Positions 60,250 through 64,000 of a stretch of 64,000 nucleotides of DNA are shown piece by piece (within the stretch, counting starts at the first letter, position 1; the number at the start of each line of letters is the position of its first letter). The position numbers and the translations under genes are program-made. Source of the stretch: Caprella mutica (lineage: Eukaryota; Arthropoda; Malacostraca; Amphipoda; Caprellidae); the NCBI GenBank assembly GCA_947561585.1, contig CANNZV010003201.1, positions 1 through 64,000 on the forward strand, in the 5' to 3' direction. The notes under the pieces are model-generated. The model searched no databases, was not told the origin of the DNA, and saw nothing but the letters and a program-made list of their open reading frames with translations.

Positions 60250-60560
60250 AAGTTGCACCATCTCGTGTAGGTCATTTAGCAGTTGCCAAATTTTCGAATG
60301 AGTCATTTCTGCAGGTGTTACTGCCTTGTATGTACTATTCCACTGTTGCCACATTTCGTATGAGTTACTCCATAGGATGAATTACGTTATATGAATGAAC
60401 CATTCCGTAGATTTAATTGCCTCATACGAGTCACTCCACAATGCTACTTGTTTTATTATCCCGTCTGAAGCATTACGAAAGTTTTACTGCCTGAGGCACT
60501 ATACGCAGGTTGTACTGCCGCGTATGAGTCATCCCACACGTTGCCACATATTCTTCATAA
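60250..60560. repeat. Old degenerate 31-bp repeat
   Basis: About nine diverged units resembling GTTGCACTGCCTCGTATGAG plus TCATTCCGCAG. The unit length equals that of the satellite at 14.1-17.4 kb, but the sequence is unrelated. Heavy divergence implies an inactive, old array. Confidence 0.65.
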
Positions 60561-60616
60561 GTGAACATATGTTTGGCTTTGACCTGCTGACTGTTCCACC
60601 ATTTTATGAGCAATAG

Positions 60617-62392
60617 TTGACTATTGTTATTTGAAATTACTGTTAAAATATTCTATGATTCAAAGATAACAGTGAATCAGAATGATGTTTCCATATTTAT
60701 TATTTTAAATTAAACCTACCCTATATCGATTATAACGGCGATTCATGATAATGAAGAATGGTAATACCCTTGACATATTTGTGCAAAAAGTATGCAAATT
60801 GTTAGTATGTATGCCTGATCGTACAACTTATCAAACATAGAAAGTAAGGAAAAAAATACGAAAAAATTTAATATAGAAATAATATATAGTGTGACGTAGT
60901 TAGTTTACTTTCCTATAACGTCTCAGTGTATGGGCTCTATGTTATTAGGATCCTACTCTATAAAGTATTTTCAGATTCCTTTCTCTTTATATATCTCTTT
61001 CCACTAAATACTCATGGTACCATGCCCTAGAACCACCTTGCCACTATGGTTCCGACCTCAGGCCTCTGGTCCAAGCTTAACTGTATTTAAGGGTAATAAT
61101 GGTAAAGTAATTAACACTTGAAGAGATTATATTCATTGGTCAAGCACATGTTATTACAAGTAATATCTCCACTAGAACGCTCGCAAGTTAAGGTCTCAAA
61201 TAACTACGAACAGGAGATAAGGTGTGTAGCTCACGAGAGCGAATCGGTAACTGACTTGACTGTCACTTACTTACAATCATATAGGTTCGTGATGATAGTA
61301 ATGCATACACAATTGCTGTGTTTGCTTTACCACATCGCTCCCCCCTTCCGAAAATTTCAAAGTTACAATTCACATTTTTCCAAAACTGCCAGCTGGTTTG
61401 TCTACCCATTGTTACTCTATATTGAACAATGTTCAGACGCTCACGCTGTTAGTGGAAACATGTATATTGGATCTCTTGAAATTTCTCGAACCGGTAATAA
61501 ACATATTATTAGAAAATTGAAAATTTTGAGTTTTAATTCGTTCTAGAAATATGTAAGACTAATGTGCATTCACCAAATGTTCTTAAATTTTTAATCTTAC
61601 CTATACAATCTTAATTTTGCTTTAACAATATTTTTATTTATTCTCAAAATAATCTAAGTTACTCCTACCAAATATGTCTCAGTTCAAAAATGTAACAACT
61701 TTTTCATTTTATAAACGTAATAACTTGCCTAATCTATTTGAGATCACACCCCTCCCTCCTAATATGTAGATTTTTAGTCTAAATATTAACAGAGACCTTT
61801 GATCACTCCAATACATTACACAAATTGTTACTGCATTTACATTTAAAAAAAAATTTATAATCAAAAAAAATTTTCATTTATAAGAAATATATTTAATGAA
61901 CTTAGTTATGTTTTATTTTAATAACCTTCCTTTTTTATTGATAAAAGTAATTTTTCATTTTAATTTATCATATGTTATGATATCGTATTTTATGATCTTT
62001 TAATGAATTTATATTCGTAATTGAATTTATATGAATTTTGATCATCTTTATCAAATTTTGAGACAGTTGTGATCTTTAAATTTAAATCTTAAAATTAACA
62101 CCGAAAAAAAAATTAAACTTAAAATTAACACCGAAAAAAAAAATTAAACTTAAAATTAAATTCAATTGAAAAAACGATTATTATTAATTTTCACTTAAAA
62201 TTACCCAAACTTAAAATTAAAAAAAAATTTAAAATAATGATCAAATTGAGTTTGAGAAAAAAAAATCTTAAATGCTGTTAGGTTTAGTTTTGGTAATTTC
62301 GATTTTTGGCTTTCGTTTTGCCTGAGGCATTACTATAACTGTTGTCGCCTGTATATTAACTGCCTGATCATTAAAAACATTTACTGTTCCAC
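60617..62392. other. No firm gene; one unexplained 142-codon ORF
   Basis: A + strand frame at 61118-61546 (142 codons) is the longest ATG-started ORF in the window after the retroelement frames and lies in DNA of more balanced composition (CTCGCAAGTTAAGGTCTC, CTCACGAGAGCGAATCGG). It has no family I recognise. It could be part of a solo LTR or an old element. At 62090-62230 CTTAAAATTAACACCGAAAA is repeated in tandem. Confidence 0.35.
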
Positions 62393-62722
62393 CTAGTTCC
62401 CCTGATCTAAAGGGGTGTTTCGCTTTATCTGATTAAAAGCTTCAGTCGCCATCTTAGACCTCAAATTCCTAATTTCGTACATTTTCATATCTTCTTCTGA
62501 CTTTATCTTTTTTGACTGATTATATCCACATACCAGTATCATCACAACCAGTAGTGTTAGAATTAACACTAAAATGTCGCTGAACAAGTCTGGTATTAGG
62601 TCGTACTTTGTAGACCCCATGTTTTTAATGGTTTGCTCCAAATGAGCCTTGTTCATAGAAGATGATTTCTGGATCAGCTCCACTACTGAGTTCAGGTCAA
62701 AGTTGCTCTGAGTCTGTCCCAT
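62393..62722 (-). CDS. Small membrane protein ORF, MGQTQS start
   Basis: A 109-codon ORF. MGQTQS at the start fits the N-myristoylation pattern (Gly2, Ser6). A soluble helical part (VVELIQKSSSMNKAHLEQTI) precedes one strong membrane segment at residues 47-66 (LFSDILVLILTLLVVMILVC). A basic, charged tail ends in ATEAFNQIKRNTPLDQGN. It lies 0.8 kb downstream of the gypsy-type integrase end on the same strand, so it may be an extra 3' ORF of that element. A TATA-initiator sequence just upstream could instead make it a separate gene. I do not recognise the family; the frame is intact. Confidence 0.55.
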   Translation of the reverse strand: MGQTQSNFDLNSVVELIQKSSSMNKAHLEQTIKNMGSTKYDLIPDLFSDILVLILTLLVVMILVCGYNQSKKIKSEEDMKMYEIRNLRSKMATEAFNQIKRNTPLDQGN

Positions 62723-62780
62723 CGCTCCAGCTGATTACTTCTCACGACCTTGAATTACAGTTCTGTGTGTCAACCGGCTG

Positions 62781-62814
62781 TGAGTGGCTGAGAGTCAGTC
62801 ACTGGCTGTTTATA
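62781..62814 (-). promoter_or_regulatory. TATA + initiator-like promoter before the membrane-protein ORF
   Basis: On the - strand TATAAA starts at 62814. TCAGCC and TCACAG follow with their A at 62789 and 62781, that is 25 and 33 bases on. A TGACGT (CRE-like) word lies about 50 bases upstream at about 62866-62861. The ATG at 62722 is about 60-70 bases after the predicted start. The interval is GC-richer than its surroundings. It could be an LTR promoter or a host one. Confidence 0.45.
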
Positions 62815-62989
62815 GCTGAGGAGCTATTGGCTGTGTGGGTAGCTGGGTCCTCTCTGCCTCACGTCACTGAAATCAAAACGATACCGTTAGACCATGGCCC
62901 CTGTTCATTTTAGGTATTTTATCATATTTCAGTCTCATTTTGAATTGATCATTTTTGCTTTTAAAATATTTCAGTATTTCATCCTAAAT

Positions 62990-62992
<3 letters not shown>

Positions 62993-63033
<41 letters not shown>

Positions 63034-63037
63034 TTTT
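62993..63037. repeat. (AT)n followed by poly(T)
   Basis: About 16 AT dinucleotides run into about 12 T. A simple repeat that makes the small + frame at 62894-63112 meaningless. Confidence 0.95.
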
Positions 63038-63529
63038 CAAATTTTCATTCAAACAATTTTACAGAATATAATTCATCTTATTTGTTACCCAACATTTAAA
63101 CAAAAAATTTAAAATTAACATGCATACAACAAAAAAAATTAATCCTCTTAAAATTATTATATGAAATTTTATATTAATAAAATTCATAATTCATCCCATC
63201 AACTTAAACTAAATACATACAAATATTACAATTAAAATTCATACAATTAAATACATACAATAATTCTCTTACTGAGCAAAGGAAATATTGTAGTTTGAAC
63301 AATGAATTGTATGCTCTGTTTGTTTGACTCGCGTAAGCAAAAAAAATGTAAACATTTCTCTGACTCTTTGCATGTAACCGTGTTATATGTCACGTGTTCG
63401 TGTAAATGTAACATGTTACTCATGTTACTTCGTCTTATGTGTTCCTTTTGTGTGCTAAATGATGTTTGTTTATATTCAAATTTCTCATAATTTGATTTCC
63501 TGTTTAATGATGTTAATGAAATTATTTAA

Positions 63530-64000
63530 TTAATTTGTTGTGAATTTTTCCAACTTAGTTAGATAATTTATATTGCTCGTTATCGTTTGATGTCCTAATT
63601 TAATTATAGCTTTGTTTTTTTTCACTTGTAATACTGTACCTGGTCCTATCCAATTTAATTGTAATTTATGTGTTTTTTGATGATTTCTAATTAATACTCG
63701 ATCACCTATCTGTATAATTTTGTCTTTTCGTGTCTTATTGTGGTAAATTATGCGTTTGTTTGATTGATTAATTATGTTAGCTCTTATCTGATCTTGAATA
63801 AATAGAGCTTGCCTGGCCTTGATTTTGACTATTGATTCTGATGTATCTAAATTGTAAATGTTATCCAAATTTTCTGCTTGAATATTTGGAGATGTGTCCC
63901 TCGCATAAAGAGCGTATGAGGGTGTATCCTTCAAGGTCAAATTGACCTGATTGTTAATTGTGTTTTGGACAATATCGAGAAACATGTCCCAATTATTGTG
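63530..64000 (-). CDS. C-terminal end of a gypsy-type integrase (partial)
   Basis: The frame is open from the right edge to the stop at 63530. WDMFLDIVQNTINN and LKDTPSYALYARD match the end of the integrase core (N....TPF..LYGR). DKIIQIGDRVLIRN and LQLNWIGPGTVLQVKK form the C-terminal domain with a GPY/F-type motif. The catalytic residues lie off the window. No frameshift is visible, so the element may be young. Sequence and tail differ clearly from the integrase at 24892-26100, so it is another lineage. Confidence 0.85.
   Translation of the reverse strand, partial: HNNWDMFLDIVQNTINNQVNLTLKDTPSYALYARDTSPNIQAENLDNIYNLDTSESIVKIKARQALFIQDQIRANIINQSNKRIIYHNKTRKDKIIQIGDRVLIRNHQKTHKLQLNWIGPGTVLQVKKNKAIIKLGHQTITSNINYLTKLEKFTTN

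Overview
This is an AT-rich, intron- and repeat-dominated piece of a eukaryotic nuclear genome, with one 186-base assembly gap. Spliced exons with GT-AG borders, a TATA box about 31 bases before a TCAGTT initiator, mariner, hAT-type, Ty3/gypsy and non-LTR elements, and an alpha-1,4-glycosyltransferase of the family expanded in insects all suggest an arthropod, probably an insect. The order is a guess. No tRNA, rRNA, CRISPR or prokaryotic-type gene was found.

Host genes are sparse. (1) On the + strand, 21861-29278 holds exons of an alpha-1,4-glycosyltransferase (A4GALT / alpha4GT-like). Reading phases agree across the joins I can see. I cannot find the exon that should carry the catalytic DXD motif, and that interval holds a gypsy fragment. 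A short later exon ends in GA instead of a GT donor. The locus looks like a decayed copy unless the missing parts lie elsewhere. (2) A second + strand gene appears to start at a TATA/Inr promoter near 36999. It has an ATG exon (38147-38267) and a phase-matched 60-base exon (43178-43237); I do not recognise its product. (3) At the right edge, on the - strand, are the C-terminal end of a gypsy-type integrase and, separately, a small membrane-protein ORF with its own promoter-like sequence.

Most of the rest is mobile or tandem DNA. Left part: a 352-base near-identical direct duplication; a 3-kb TIR element with iterons (2013-5053); small MITEs; a 25-bp minisatellite, the gap and a 3.3-kb 31-bp satellite (13.7-17.4 kb); and a 16-bp array (18.2-18.8 kb). 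Middle: a 1.24-kb TIR element, minisatellites inside the glycosyltransferase introns, two non-LTR reverse transcriptase fragments and a decayed mariner.

The most interesting structure is a set of foldback-like elements whose inverted arms carry short (about 15-28 bp) tandem or interspersed monomers, several of them variants of one TCGAA-containing motif. I place four of them by 8-bp target-site duplications: 33454-34333, 36425-36530, 44817-56543 (11.7 kb, with nested arrays and a 190-bp inner inverted repeat) and 57327-58769. A further pair (26740-26960 and 53410-54220) has the arms but no clear target duplication. I see no transposase ORF in any of them.
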